From: DATJXG01 sp035500455
Lineage (GTDB): Bacteria > Acidobacteriota > Terriglobia > Terriglobales > Acidobacteriaceae
Length of the DNA stretch: 32,926 nt
Direction of reading: 5' to 3'
NCBI GenBank assembly: GCA_035500455.1
Contig: DATJXG010000156.1
Location: 1-32,926, forward strand
Shown here piece after piece: positions 22,664-30,121 of this stretch. Each line of letters begins with the position of its first letter. Positions within the stretch are counted from its first letter, which is position 1. The notes under the pieces were generated by a model, which saw only the letters and a program-made list of their open reading frames with translations, was not told where the DNA came from and searched no databases. Made by a program: the position numbers and the translations under genes.

Positions 22664-23335
22664 ATGAGAACCTCGCGAGCGAAAACCCGGCCAGAAAAAA
22701 GAACAGCACGGCCAACCAAAGCACGCCCAATAAAAGCGCGGCCAACAAAAGCCTGGCCAATAAAAGCGAAACGGCAGAATCTCAGCCCGCCGCCCGACCC
22801 GTACCTGGCGATTGCCCCCGACGTCAAGCTGGGCCAGGGGGTGAAGCTGGCCAGGTTCATCAACCTCTATGGTTGTGAAGTCGGCGATCACAGCAAAATC
22901 GGCGCCTTCGTCGAGATCCAGAAAAACGCCCGTGTGGGACGCAACTGCAAAATCTCCAGCCACAGCTTCATCTGTGAAGGCGTCACCATCGAAGACGGTG
23001 TCTTCATCGGGCACGGCGTGACTTTCATCAACGATACCTATCCCCGGGCGACCAATGCCGACGGCAGCCTGCAGTCGGAGGCGGACTGGCAAGTTGAACC
23101 GACCCGGGTCAAACAGGGAGCCTCGGTCGGTTCGGGCTCGACCATTCTGGCCAACCTGACCATCGGAGAGAACGCCATGGTGGGCGCCGGCAGCGTGGTT
23201 ACGCGCGATGTTCCGGCGCACGCGGTGGTGGCGGGGAATCCGGCCAGGATTCTGCGTTTTTCCAACGCCCTTCCCATGCCGGGAAGTCGGCGGGAGAGGC
23301 CGCCGCAAGCCGCGCGGGAGGCGGCCTCGGAATGA
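22664..23335 (+). CDS. Left-handed beta-helix N-acetyltransferase (WbpD/WlbB-like)
   Basis: A 223-residue protein. Residues about 45-210 carry hexapeptide repeats (VGDHSKIGAFVEIQKNARVG, ASVGSGSTILANLTIGENAM), forming a left-handed beta-helix trimer. The segment IGHGVTFINDTYPRA closely matches WbpD/WlbB enzymes that N-acetylate the 3-amino group of UDP-2-acetamido-3-amino uronic acid. The first 40 residues are a basic ARPTK/ARPIK repeat not found in the family, encoded by a 15-bp DNA repeat; the true start could be further in. Its TGA overlaps the ATG of the aminotransferase by four bases. Confidence 0.88.
   Translation: MRTSRAKTRPEKRTARPTKARPIKARPTKAWPIKAKRQNLSPPPDPYLAIAPDVKLGQGVKLARFINLYGCEVGDHSKIGAFVEIQKNARVGRNCKISSHSFICEGVTIEDGVFIGHGVTFINDTYPRATNADGSLQSEADWQVEPTRVKQGASVGSGSTILANLTIGENAMVGAGSVVTRDVPAHAVVAGNPARILRFSNALPMPGSRRERPPQAAREAASE
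22706..22765 (+). repeat. 15-bp in-frame minisatellite at the acetyltransferase N-terminus
   Basis: Four 15-bp units (22706-22720, 22721-22735, 22736-22750, 22751-22765; consensus GCRCGGCCAAYAAAA) encode ARPTK, ARPIK, ARPTK and AWPIK. The alternate units resemble each other (T, I, T, I), which suggests duplication of a 30-bp dimer. Confidence 0.88.
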
Positions 23336-24552
23336 TGCGCCAGGTGCCATTCCTCGACCTGGTGACTCCCCACGTGGAACTGGAGGCCGAGCTGACCGCG
23401 GCTTTTCGCGATTGCCTGCGCAGCGGGCACTTCGTCGGGGGAGAGGCTGTCGAACAGTTCGAGCAGGAGTTTGCCCGCTTCTGCGGCGTCCGCTACTGCG
23501 TTGGCGTGGCCAATGGGACCGACGCCGTACGTTTTGCCCTCATGGCGGGCGGGGTCGCAGCCGGCGATGCGGTCATCACCGTACCCAACACCTTCATCGC
23601 CACTACCGAGGCCATCAGCCAGGCCGGAGCCTTGCCGCTGTTTGTCGACGTTGAGGAAGCGACCGGCAATCTCGATCCCGCCCGGCTGGGGCAGTTTCTG
23701 GAACTAGAGTGCCGCTTTGACGCAGCGGCGCACACCCTCTTGCACCGCGGTTCTGCACGCCGGATTGCCGCCATCGTGCCGGTGCATCTCTACGGGCAAA
23801 TGGCTGACATGGATCCGATCCTGGCGCTGGCCGAAGAATATGGCCTGCCGGTGATCGAAGATGCCTGCCAGGCGCACGGGGCGGAATACCGCTCCGCGCG
23901 GGAAGGCGGTTGGCGCAAGGCGGGATCGATGGGGCTGGCCGCCGGGTTCAGCTTCTATCCGGGAAAAAATCTGGGCGCCTGCGGCGAGGCCGGCGCGGTC
24001 ACCACCAACGAGGAACGCCTGGCCGCGCATCTCCGCAAGCTGCGCGATCACGGCCAGGGCCGCAAGTACTACCACGACATCGAAGGCTACAACGGCCGCC
24101 TGGATGCGCTGCAGGCCGCCATCCTGCAGGTGAAGCTGAAGCGTCTCGAGGACTGGAACCGGCAGCGCGGGGCGGCGGCGGAAAACTACGCTCGCCTGCT
24201 GGCGGGCTCGGAGCTGCTGCTTCCGCAGGCGCCTTCCGGCTCAAAACCTGTCTATCATCTTTACGTGGTGCGGGTGCCCCAGCGCGACGCGGTGCGGGCC
24301 GAGCTGGCCGGGGCGGGCGTCGGTACCGGAATTCACTATCCCATTCCCCTGCATCTGCAAAAGGCTTATGCCGCTTTGGGTCACTCCGCCGGGGACTTTC
24401 CCGTCAGCGAACAACTGGCCGGCGAAATTCTCTCTCTGCCCATGTACCCGCAACTCAGCTACGACGATCAGAAGTATGTAGTCGGAAAGCTGGCGGAGGC
24501 GGTGGCAGGCCATCGCCTGCCGGCGGCTGAGCTTCCGGCGGCATCGCTCTGA
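23332..24552 (+). CDS. DegT/DnrJ/EryC1 PLP aminotransferase (WbpE-like)
   Basis: A 406-residue sugar aminotransferase. It uses pyridoxal phosphate held by Lys212 (FSFYPGKNLGACGEAGAV), with EDACQAHGA (Asp177, Gln180) contacting the cofactor and NGTDAVRFAL binding its phosphate. In the WbpB-E-D pathway it transfers an amino group to C3 of the UDP-3-keto sugar made by the dehydrogenase. Gene order here is dehydrogenase, acetyltransferase, aminotransferase, and the ATG overlaps the acetyltransferase stop. The UDP-GlcNAc 6-dehydrogenase (WbpA) and any epimerase (WbpI) are not in the window. Confidence 0.92.
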   Translation: MMRQVPFLDLVTPHVELEAELTAAFRDCLRSGHFVGGEAVEQFEQEFARFCGVRYCVGVANGTDAVRFALMAGGVAAGDAVITVPNTFIATTEAISQAGALPLFVDVEEATGNLDPARLGQFLELECRFDAAAHTLLHRGSARRIAAIVPVHLYGQMADMDPILALAEEYGLPVIEDACQAHGAEYRSAREGGWRKAGSMGLAAGFSFYPGKNLGACGEAGAVTTNEERLAAHLRKLRDHGQGRKYYHDIEGYNGRLDALQAAILQVKLKRLEDWNRQRGAAAENYARLLAGSELLLPQAPSGSKPVYHLYVVRVPQRDAVRAELAGAGVGTGIHYPIPLHLQKAYAALGHSAGDFPVSEQLAGEILSLPMYPQLSYDDQKYVVGKLAEAVAGHRLPAAELPAASL

Positions 24553-24703
24553 TCACCCTGGCAACCGCCGGGCTCCCGCCTGCACCGGGCATTTTGGGCG
24601 CCCCCGATGGCGCCGCCGGAGCCGCTTTTTCCCAGGCTTTTCCGGTGTAAGTGGCGGCGGCCCCGAGTCCATAAGAATTCCTTAATCTCCTTAATCTCAA
24701 CTG

Positions 24704-25876
24704 ATGGCAAACGGGATGCAACGGCGAGCGGCAGAAGGGAGCACCATTCCAGTGAGTTCAACCGCGATCGCGCAAAATCCCCCGGCTCTTCCCCTGAGCG
24801 CAACCGTCAAGCCGATTGCCGTCAGCGCTGCTGTCCCCAAAAAGATTTGGATTGACCTGGAGAATTCCCCCCACGTCCCTTTTTTCAAGCCCATCATCGA
24901 GGAACTGGAAAACCGCGGGCACTCGGTAATCCTGACGGCGCGCGACTGCTTCCAGGTCTGCGAACTGGCCGACCTGTTCGCCATGGAGTACAAGCGCATC
25001 GGGCGGCACTATGGCAAACACACGCTGGCCAAGCTCGCCGGCCTTGCCATCCGGGTGCTGCAGATGACGCCCATGGTGCTGCGCGAAAAACCCGATCTGG
25101 CGCTGTCGCACGGCTCGCGGTCTCTTTTTCTGCTGTCCTCGCTCTTGCGCATTCCGACGCTTACCATCTTTGACTACGAGCATTCCAAGTGGCCGAGCCT
25201 GTTCAAGCCCACCTGGGTGATGGTGCCGGAGGTGATGCCCGATTCCGCCGTGGTGGGCATTGGACGCGACCACCTGCTGCGCTATCCCGGCATCAAGGAA
25301 GACGTGTACGCTCCCGCCTTTCAGCCCGACCCCACGCTGCGCCGGCGGCTGGGCCTGGGGGAAAGCGATCTGGTGATTACCATCCGCCCGCCGGCCAATG
25401 AAGCTCACTATCACAATCCCGAGAGCGAGCTGCTGCTGGACGCGGTCTTCGAGTTCCTGGGCGAGCGGCCAGAAGCCAAAGCCGTCCTGGTGCCGCGCAC
25501 CGGCAAACAGGGAAACGAGCTGCGCCGCCGCTGGCCGCAGCTATTCGATTCCCGCCAGGTCTTCATTCCCGAACACGTCGTGGACGGCCTCGACCTGATC
25601 TGGGCCTCCGATCTTGTCATCAGCGGCGGCGGCACCATGAACCGCGAAGCCGCAGCCCTGGGAGTGCCGGTGTACAGCATCTTCCGCGGGCGCATCGGGG
25701 CAGTGGACCGCTATCTGGAAGGCGCGGGCCGGCTTACCCTGATCGAAAGCGCCGAGGAAGTGCGGCGCAAGCTGCAACTGACGCGCCGCTCCCGTGCCGC
25801 CAAGCCGCGGGTGGACCAACACGACACTTTGCGGACCGTGGTAGACAATATCGTCATGGCCCTGGCCTCGCGCTAG
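24704..25876 (+). CDS. DUF354 family, GT-B-like putative glycosyltransferase
   Basis: A 390-residue protein whose family region starts near residue 44 (KIWIDLENSPHVPFFKPIIE), a hallmark of DUF354. The C-terminal half has SGGGTMNREAAALGVPVYSI, like the nucleotide-binding part of GT-B enzymes and UDP-GlcNAc 2-epimerases. No signal peptide is present. The first ~43 residues are low-complexity, so the real start could be later; ATGs at 24704 and 24716 are both possible. A 9-bp CCTTAATCT duplication lies just upstream of 24704. In this cluster it probably transfers a sugar to the lipid-linked repeat unit, but family activity is not proven. Confidence 0.8.
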   Translation: MANGMQRRAAEGSTIPVSSTAIAQNPPALPLSATVKPIAVSAAVPKKIWIDLENSPHVPFFKPIIEELENRGHSVILTARDCFQVCELADLFAMEYKRIGRHYGKHTLAKLAGLAIRVLQMTPMVLREKPDLALSHGSRSLFLLSSLLRIPTLTIFDYEHSKWPSLFKPTWVMVPEVMPDSAVVGIGRDHLLRYPGIKEDVYAPAFQPDPTLRRRLGLGESDLVITIRPPANEAHYHNPESELLLDAVFEFLGERPEAKAVLVPRTGKQGNELRRRWPQLFDSRQVFIPEHVVDGLDLIWASDLVISGGGTMNREAAALGVPVYSIFRGRIGAVDRYLEGAGRLTLIESAEEVRRKLQLTRRSRAAKPRVDQHDTLRTVVDNIVMALASR

Positions 25877-25903
25877 CGCGGCGCCGGGAGTCCGGCCGCG
25901 GTC

Positions 25904-27079
25904 ATGCTCAACTCGAACCCTGCTGCCAGCGCTGCCCCCCAAGCCCCGGCCCGAAAGCCAGAAATCCCGTTGCCCACATCCACGCAGAAGATCGCGGACT
26001 ACTCCGAACTCGTAAAGCTGGCCGGCCGCGGCCTGGAGCGCATGTTCGATGGCGAGCGGCAGCGCTTCTGCCATACCATGCGCCGCGCCCGGGGCACGCT
26101 GCAGCGGGAAAGTGTTTCTCCGCGTTACACGCTCATCACCCTGCTCGGACTGCGCCGCCTGGAGCAGGCTGCGGGGAAATCGCCGGTGGATGTCGCCGGC
26201 GTGCTTGGCCGCATGACCGAAGACCTGGCCTGGATCGACGGCGCCGGCGATCTCGGACTGCTGCTGTGGGCAGTGGCGGTCATTGCTCCCCAGCGTTTTG
26301 ATGAGATCGCGGAGCAGACCGGCGCGCGTGATGCGCTGCGCCGCTACAAAGATGCCGGCCGGGGTTACACCATGGAACTGGCCTGGTATCTCACCGGCGT
26401 GACCTGCGGCATGCTGGAAATGAACACCCGGCCGGGAGCCTTCCTCCTGGCGGAACAGGCGGACGAAGCTTTCCGCCGCCTGGCCGCCAACCAGGGGGCG
26501 CGGGGAATCTTCGGGCACCTCACCGCGGGCAAGTCGCTGGCCGGCACGCTGCGGGGGAAAATCGGCAGCTTCGCCGATCAGGTGTATCCCATCTATGCTC
26601 TGGCGCGTTTCTCCCGCGTTACCGCCAATGCCTCAGGCAAAGAAGCGCTCGAACGGGCGCGCGAGTGTGCCCGAACCATTTGCGAACATCAGGGACCAAA
26701 CGGGGAATGGTGGTGGCACTACGATTTTGCCAGTGGAAGAGTCGCGGAAAGTTATCCGGTGTATTCGGTGCACCAGGACGGTATGGCGCCCATGGCCTTG
26801 TTCGCGCTGGCGGAAGCTGCGGGAGAAGACTTCACCGCCCCGATTCGCAAAGGCCTGGCCTGGATCAGCGGGCAGAACGATCTGCAGATCGATATGCGCA
26901 ACCTGGAGGAGGGCGTGATCTGGCGTTGCCTCTATCTTCCCAGAACGGAACGCCTGTTGCGCCAACTGCTTGGTTCCGACCACGGTTCGGAGCGGGTGCC
27001 TGTGGAAAAGCTGAAAGTGAACTTCGAGTGCCGCCCCTATGAGCTGGGGTGGGCGTTGTATGCGCTGGCGGGGAAATAG
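25904..27079 (+). CDS. Helical-barrel protein of unknown function in the EPS cluster
   Basis: A 391-residue, mostly alpha-helical, soluble protein without a signal peptide. Repeated helix pairs (YTLITLLGLRRLEQAAG, GLLLWAVAVIAPQRFDEI, VYPIYALARFSRVT) and aromatic loops (GPNGEWWWHYD, ESYPVYSVHQDGM) suggest an alpha/alpha toroid, as in six-hairpin glycosidases or epimerase-like folds. I do not recognise a named family or a certain catalytic residue. It starts 27 bases after the DUF354 gene, so the two are probably co-expressed. It may modify or cleave a sugar intermediate in the cytoplasm. Confidence 0.6.
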   Translation: MLNSNPAASAAPQAPARKPEIPLPTSTQKIADYSELVKLAGRGLERMFDGERQRFCHTMRRARGTLQRESVSPRYTLITLLGLRRLEQAAGKSPVDVAGVLGRMTEDLAWIDGAGDLGLLLWAVAVIAPQRFDEIAEQTGARDALRRYKDAGRGYTMELAWYLTGVTCGMLEMNTRPGAFLLAEQADEAFRRLAANQGARGIFGHLTAGKSLAGTLRGKIGSFADQVYPIYALARFSRVTANASGKEALERARECARTICEHQGPNGEWWWHYDFASGRVAESYPVYSVHQDGMAPMALFALAEAAGEDFTAPIRKGLAWISGQNDLQIDMRNLEEGVIWRCLYLPRTERLLRQLLGSDHGSERVPVEKLKVNFECRPYELGWALYALAGK

Positions 27080-27397
27080 TGCTGTGGTTCTCTTTGCGGC
27101 CTTTGCGTTCTTTGCGGTTAAAAAGCCTTGGACCCAACAATCGCGAGGAACAAAGAGCGCAACGAACGCAAAGAAACTCATCCCGAATCGAATCTACGAC
27201 CTTTCGGAATTGCACTGCCGGAGAGAATGGAACTTCCCGCGCACTGTCCTTCGGTGCGATGACAGACCCAAGCCCGGTTGATAGGCTCGCGTTGTCCCTC
27301 CGCGCGTAGCGCCGGCAACTGGACAGAAAGCCTACCGCCGGCAGAACCCGGCGCCGGGGCCGGGCGAGAGGCGATTCGCAGAGCGAGTTCACATTGT
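27080..27397. other. Intergenic region with imperfect inverted repeat
   Basis: No gene is seen in these 318 nt. Arms 27087-27117 and 27148-27178 are inverted copies matching at about 21 of 31 positions, built from CTTTGCG words. This type of intergenic repeat may act as a terminator after the toroid gene. A GTAGCGCCGGC element lies near 27305. A frame open across the region joins the downstream beta-helix gene, but has no signal-like start until 27398. Confidence 0.5.
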
Positions 27398-28933
27398 ATG
27401 TACAGCGTCTTGCGCAGGGTGTTCGGGCTTGCCGGATTTTTCCTGTTTCCCTTATTTGCTTATGCCGGCAGCTGGTACGTTGATCCCGCAGTGCAGCAGA
27501 ACGGCAACGGCTCTTCCTGGGCGGCAGCCTGGAATTCGGTGGGCGCCATCAGTTGGTCTTCAGTCAAAGCAGGAGACACCATCTACCTCAGCGGCGGAGC
27601 CACCTCGCAGACTTACACCACGGCGCTGAACATCGGGGCGAGCGGGACGAGCGGCGCGCCCATCACCATCAAAGCCGGGCAGGACTCAGGTCATAACGGT
27701 ACCGTAATCTTTGACGGTGGCGGCGGCTCCAGCCCCATGGTGAATCTCGGCAGCCATCCTTACATCACCATCGACGGCGACTATCAGGGCAGCCGCCACA
27801 TCGTGCTGCAGAACAACAGCCTGGAGTCCGACGATGCCCTGCTGTTCGGCTCGGGGAACGGCGCGGGGAACTTTCTCCAGGGCATCACCATCATCTCGAT
27901 CGAAGTACGGAATTCGGGTTCGGGAATCAAGGTGAATTATCCCGCCGGGGTGGAGATCTCGCAGAGCTATGTGCACAACATCGCCTGCGAGGTCGGCATC
28001 GCGGTCAACGGCAGCATGGACATGCAGCCGGGCGCGCTATGGGGCCAGGGGGCGCTGATCCATGACAATACTGTGCAGGTGAACAACGAGCAGCAGAATC
28101 AGGGCTATGGGCCCGACGCCATCCAGGGCACCAACGGTGTGGATGTGTACAACAACACCATCCTCGGGGCTCTCGGGGCGAACAACTGCACCCAGCACCA
28201 GGACGGCTTCCAGTTCGGGGGAAACTACGAACGGGTGTACGGCAATTTCTTTGATTGCCTGGGAAATTCCGAAACCGAAGGCGACTGGTCGTCCAAAGCC
28301 GACCATACCGCCGGCCACTACTGGTTCTATAACAATATCGGCGCGCAGTGCGCCGCCCAGTCCAATTCGCACGGCTTCGAGAGCCAGATCGACGGCGGCT
28401 CGGGCGTAACCCTGCTGACCGATCTGCGCTTCTACAACAATACCTGGGTGGACCTGACGGGCTACATTGCGGTGCGCATCCTGGGCACCGGCGGCATCGC
28501 CGTGACCGCGGTCGAAATCAAGAACAACATCGTCTACAACACCGCCAGCATCGCCCAGATCAGCGCCGGCAACTATACCTGCGGAAGCGGCGTGGTCATC
28601 GCCAATAACAACATCAACAACGGGGCGCACGGCGGAAGCGGCGCGGTGTTGTGCAACGGCGTGGCCTACACTCCCACGGCGACCATTACCCCGGCCCCGA
28701 TGTTCAAGTCCTACACCGAGTACGCCGGCAACAATGATCTCCACTTGCAGGCCAGTTCGACCGCGCTGGCGGGCAAAGGCGTGAACCTGGCCAGCGTCTC
28801 CAGCCTGTTCAGCAAAGACAAAGACGGCGTCAGCCGCCTCGCTCCCAACACCTGGGACCTGGGCGCGTATGAGATCGGTGGCGGCGCCGCCACATTGTCG
28901 CCACCCGTGATGGAGCCGCCGGTAGTGAAATGA
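27398..28933 (+). CDS. Secreted right-handed parallel beta-helix protein
   Basis: About 511 residues from the ATG at 27398, which gives a clean signal peptide (VFGLAGFFLFPLFAYA, cut before GSWYVDP). The body has pectate-lyase-like beta-helix rungs with Asn ladders (GVDVYNNTILG, LRFYNNTWVDL, VEIKNNIVYNT, VVIANNNINNG). It ends with SRLAPNTWDLGAYEIG, typical of choice-of-anchor Q/beta-helix surface proteins. It could be a polysaccharide lyase or epimerase acting on the exported polymer, or a structural surface protein; no catalytic triad is certain. There is no PEP-CTERM tail. Confidence 0.85.
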   Translation: MYSVLRRVFGLAGFFLFPLFAYAGSWYVDPAVQQNGNGSSWAAAWNSVGAISWSSVKAGDTIYLSGGATSQTYTTALNIGASGTSGAPITIKAGQDSGHNGTVIFDGGGGSSPMVNLGSHPYITIDGDYQGSRHIVLQNNSLESDDALLFGSGNGAGNFLQGITIISIEVRNSGSGIKVNYPAGVEISQSYVHNIACEVGIAVNGSMDMQPGALWGQGALIHDNTVQVNNEQQNQGYGPDAIQGTNGVDVYNNTILGALGANNCTQHQDGFQFGGNYERVYGNFFDCLGNSETEGDWSSKADHTAGHYWFYNNIGAQCAAQSNSHGFESQIDGGSGVTLLTDLRFYNNTWVDLTGYIAVRILGTGGIAVTAVEIKNNIVYNTASIAQISAGNYTCGSGVVIANNNINNGAHGGSGAVLCNGVAYTPTATITPAPMFKSYTEYAGNNDLHLQASSTALAGKGVNLASVSSLFSKDKDGVSRLAPNTWDLGAYEIGGGAATLSPPVMEPPVVK

Positions 28934-28961
28934 ATGCAGCGCGCGTCCGGCGCGTCTAAGC

Positions 28962-29132
28962 ATGTCGTGGAGATCAAGAGTGACATCGAAAGCAAACATG
29001 GCCTCCCGATTGCTTCGGGGATTCGGCGGGACCTTCGGCACGCACAAGACCGCGCGCCCAGGCTCAGATTTCTTGCCAACAGCGATCAGAAAGCAGCTCG
29101 ATGAAAACAGCTCGATGAAAGAAGCTCGATGA
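28962..29132 (+). CDS. Possible 56-residue ORF ending in the start-codon ladder
   Basis: An open frame from the ATG at 28962 ends at the TGA 29130-29132, inside the 14-bp array; its last residues are SSMKEAR. It is basic, has no known motif and no clear ribosome binding site. If translated, its stop would overlap the third ladder ATG and could feed ribosomes into the glycosyltransferase. It may be a chance frame. Confidence 0.25.
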   Translation: MSWRSRVTSKANMASRLLRGFGGTFGTHKTARPGSDFLPTAIRKQLDENSSMKEAR

Positions 29133-29156
29133 AAGAAGAACGATGAAAGAAGAACG
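29087..29156 (+). repeat. 14-bp tandem array containing the glycosyltransferase start
   Basis: Five 14-bp units: 29087-29100 (diverged, no ATG), 29101-29114, 29115-29128, 29129-29142 and 29143-29156. The last two are identical (ATGAAAGAAGAACG). ATGs fall at 29101, 29115, 29129 and 29143, exactly 14 bp apart. The first three open five-codon frames (MKTAR, MKEAR, MKEER) whose TGA overlaps the next ATG. The fourth is the gene start (MKEERP...). Confidence 0.88.
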
Positions 29157-29958
29157 TCCCGCCGCAGCCGTCACTCTCGCTGTGGCGGTGAACAACCAAG
29201 CCGTCCTCGAAGCCAATCTTCTCGCATCCCCGGCGCTGCACGAAAATCCGGGGCAGCGTGCGAAGCGTGAGCTGCTGATCCAGGAAGGCTACTCCTCCGC
29301 CGCCGAAGCTTATAACCAGGCGATTGAGCGCAGCCCTTACGACCTGATCGTCTTTCTTCACCAGGATATTTACTTGCCCTCCGGCTGGTTCGAGCGCCTG
29401 CAGTTCTGCATCGCGCGACTGGAAAAGCAGGATCCCGCCTGGGGCGTAGCCGGCTGCTGGGGAGCGACCCGCGACGGGGTCGGCTTTGGCCATGTGTACT
29501 CGCCCGGTGTGGGCGTGCTGGGCGAGCGATTCGACCAGCCGCAGCCGGTGCAGACGCTCGACGAAATCGTTCTCGTCATGAAACGCTCGCGCGGCCTGCG
29601 CTTCGACCCCGGCCTCGACCACTTCCACTTCTACGGCGCCGACCTGTGCCTGGAGGCGAAAGCCCGCGGCTTGCGGTCCTATGCCATCTCGGCCTTCTGC
29701 GTGCACAACGGCAATTATCAGCTGGTGCTGCCGCCGGAGTTCTACCAGGCATACGGATATTTCAAAGGCAAATGGAGGGCGGAGCTGCCGGTGCAGACAC
29801 CCTGCATCCGGGTGAGCCGCTTCGACCGCGACTTGCGGGAGCGGCGGGTGCGCGAATGGTTCCGCCGCCTGCGCGGACGCATGATCGGCCAGTTCCGCGC
29901 CGAAAATCCGGCTTTGCTGTACGAGCAGCTGCGCAGCCAGTGGCCGGCAACGCAGTAG
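29143..29958 (+). CDS. Glycosyltransferase, GT2-like
   Basis: A 271-residue soluble protein resembling the short GT-A enzymes of Glyco_tranf_2_5 type. LIVFLHQDIYLPSGWFERLQ (about 68-87) carries the metal/nucleotide motif (HQD, Asp75), and FDPGLDHFHFYGADLCLEAK (about 162-181) matches the acceptor-side acidic region. It would add a sugar to the lipid-linked EPS unit; donor and linkage are unknown. The start is chosen as the last ATG of the 14-bp ladder, though any ladder ATG in the same frame (29101) is blocked by TGA. The flippase follows after 163 nt. Confidence 0.8.
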   Translation: MKEERPAAAVTLAVAVNNQAVLEANLLASPALHENPGQRAKRELLIQEGYSSAAEAYNQAIERSPYDLIVFLHQDIYLPSGWFERLQFCIARLEKQDPAWGVAGCWGATRDGVGFGHVYSPGVGVLGERFDQPQPVQTLDEIVLVMKRSRGLRFDPGLDHFHFYGADLCLEAKARGLRSYAISAFCVHNGNYQLVLPPEFYQAYGYFKGKWRAELPVQTPCIRVSRFDRDLRERRVREWFRRLRGRMIGQFRAENPALLYEQLRSQWPATQ

Positions 29959-29993
29959 TTTTTCTCCGCGTCCCCACGGCGTTCCTCAGCGGA

Positions 29994-30065
29994 CTCGGCG
30001 CTTTAGGATTTTGTTCTTCAAGGTGCGATGAGAGAGAAGCGACCGCAAAGTCCTAGAACGCCGAG
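29994..30065. terminator. Imperfect hairpin between glycosyltransferase and flippase
   Basis: Arms 29994-30013 (CTCGGCGCTTTAGGATTTTG) and 30046-30065 pair at 17 of 20 positions with a 32-nt loop. It may attenuate read-through, or be another dispersed intergenic repeat; no U-tract follows. Confidence 0.35.
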
Positions 30066-30121
30066 GCGGCCGAGCCAATTCCGCCGAGGCCGCGAAGAAA
30101 ACCGAACGCAAGAAAACTAGA

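Noticed and set aside
27278..27397. Upstream extension of the beta-helix gene
   Set aside because: The extension has no signal features, while the ATG at 27398 starts a clean signal peptide.
27398..28933. PEP-CTERM sorting signal on the beta-helix protein
   Set aside because: The C-terminus ends in a Pro/Val-rich tail after GAYEIGGG, with no PEP motif, membrane helix or basic end.
30028..30120. Possible 30-residue basic ORF just before the flippase
   Set aside because: It spans the right arm of an imperfect hairpin, has no ribosome binding site and a composition expected of repeat DNA; it ends one base before the GTG start, which may be chance.
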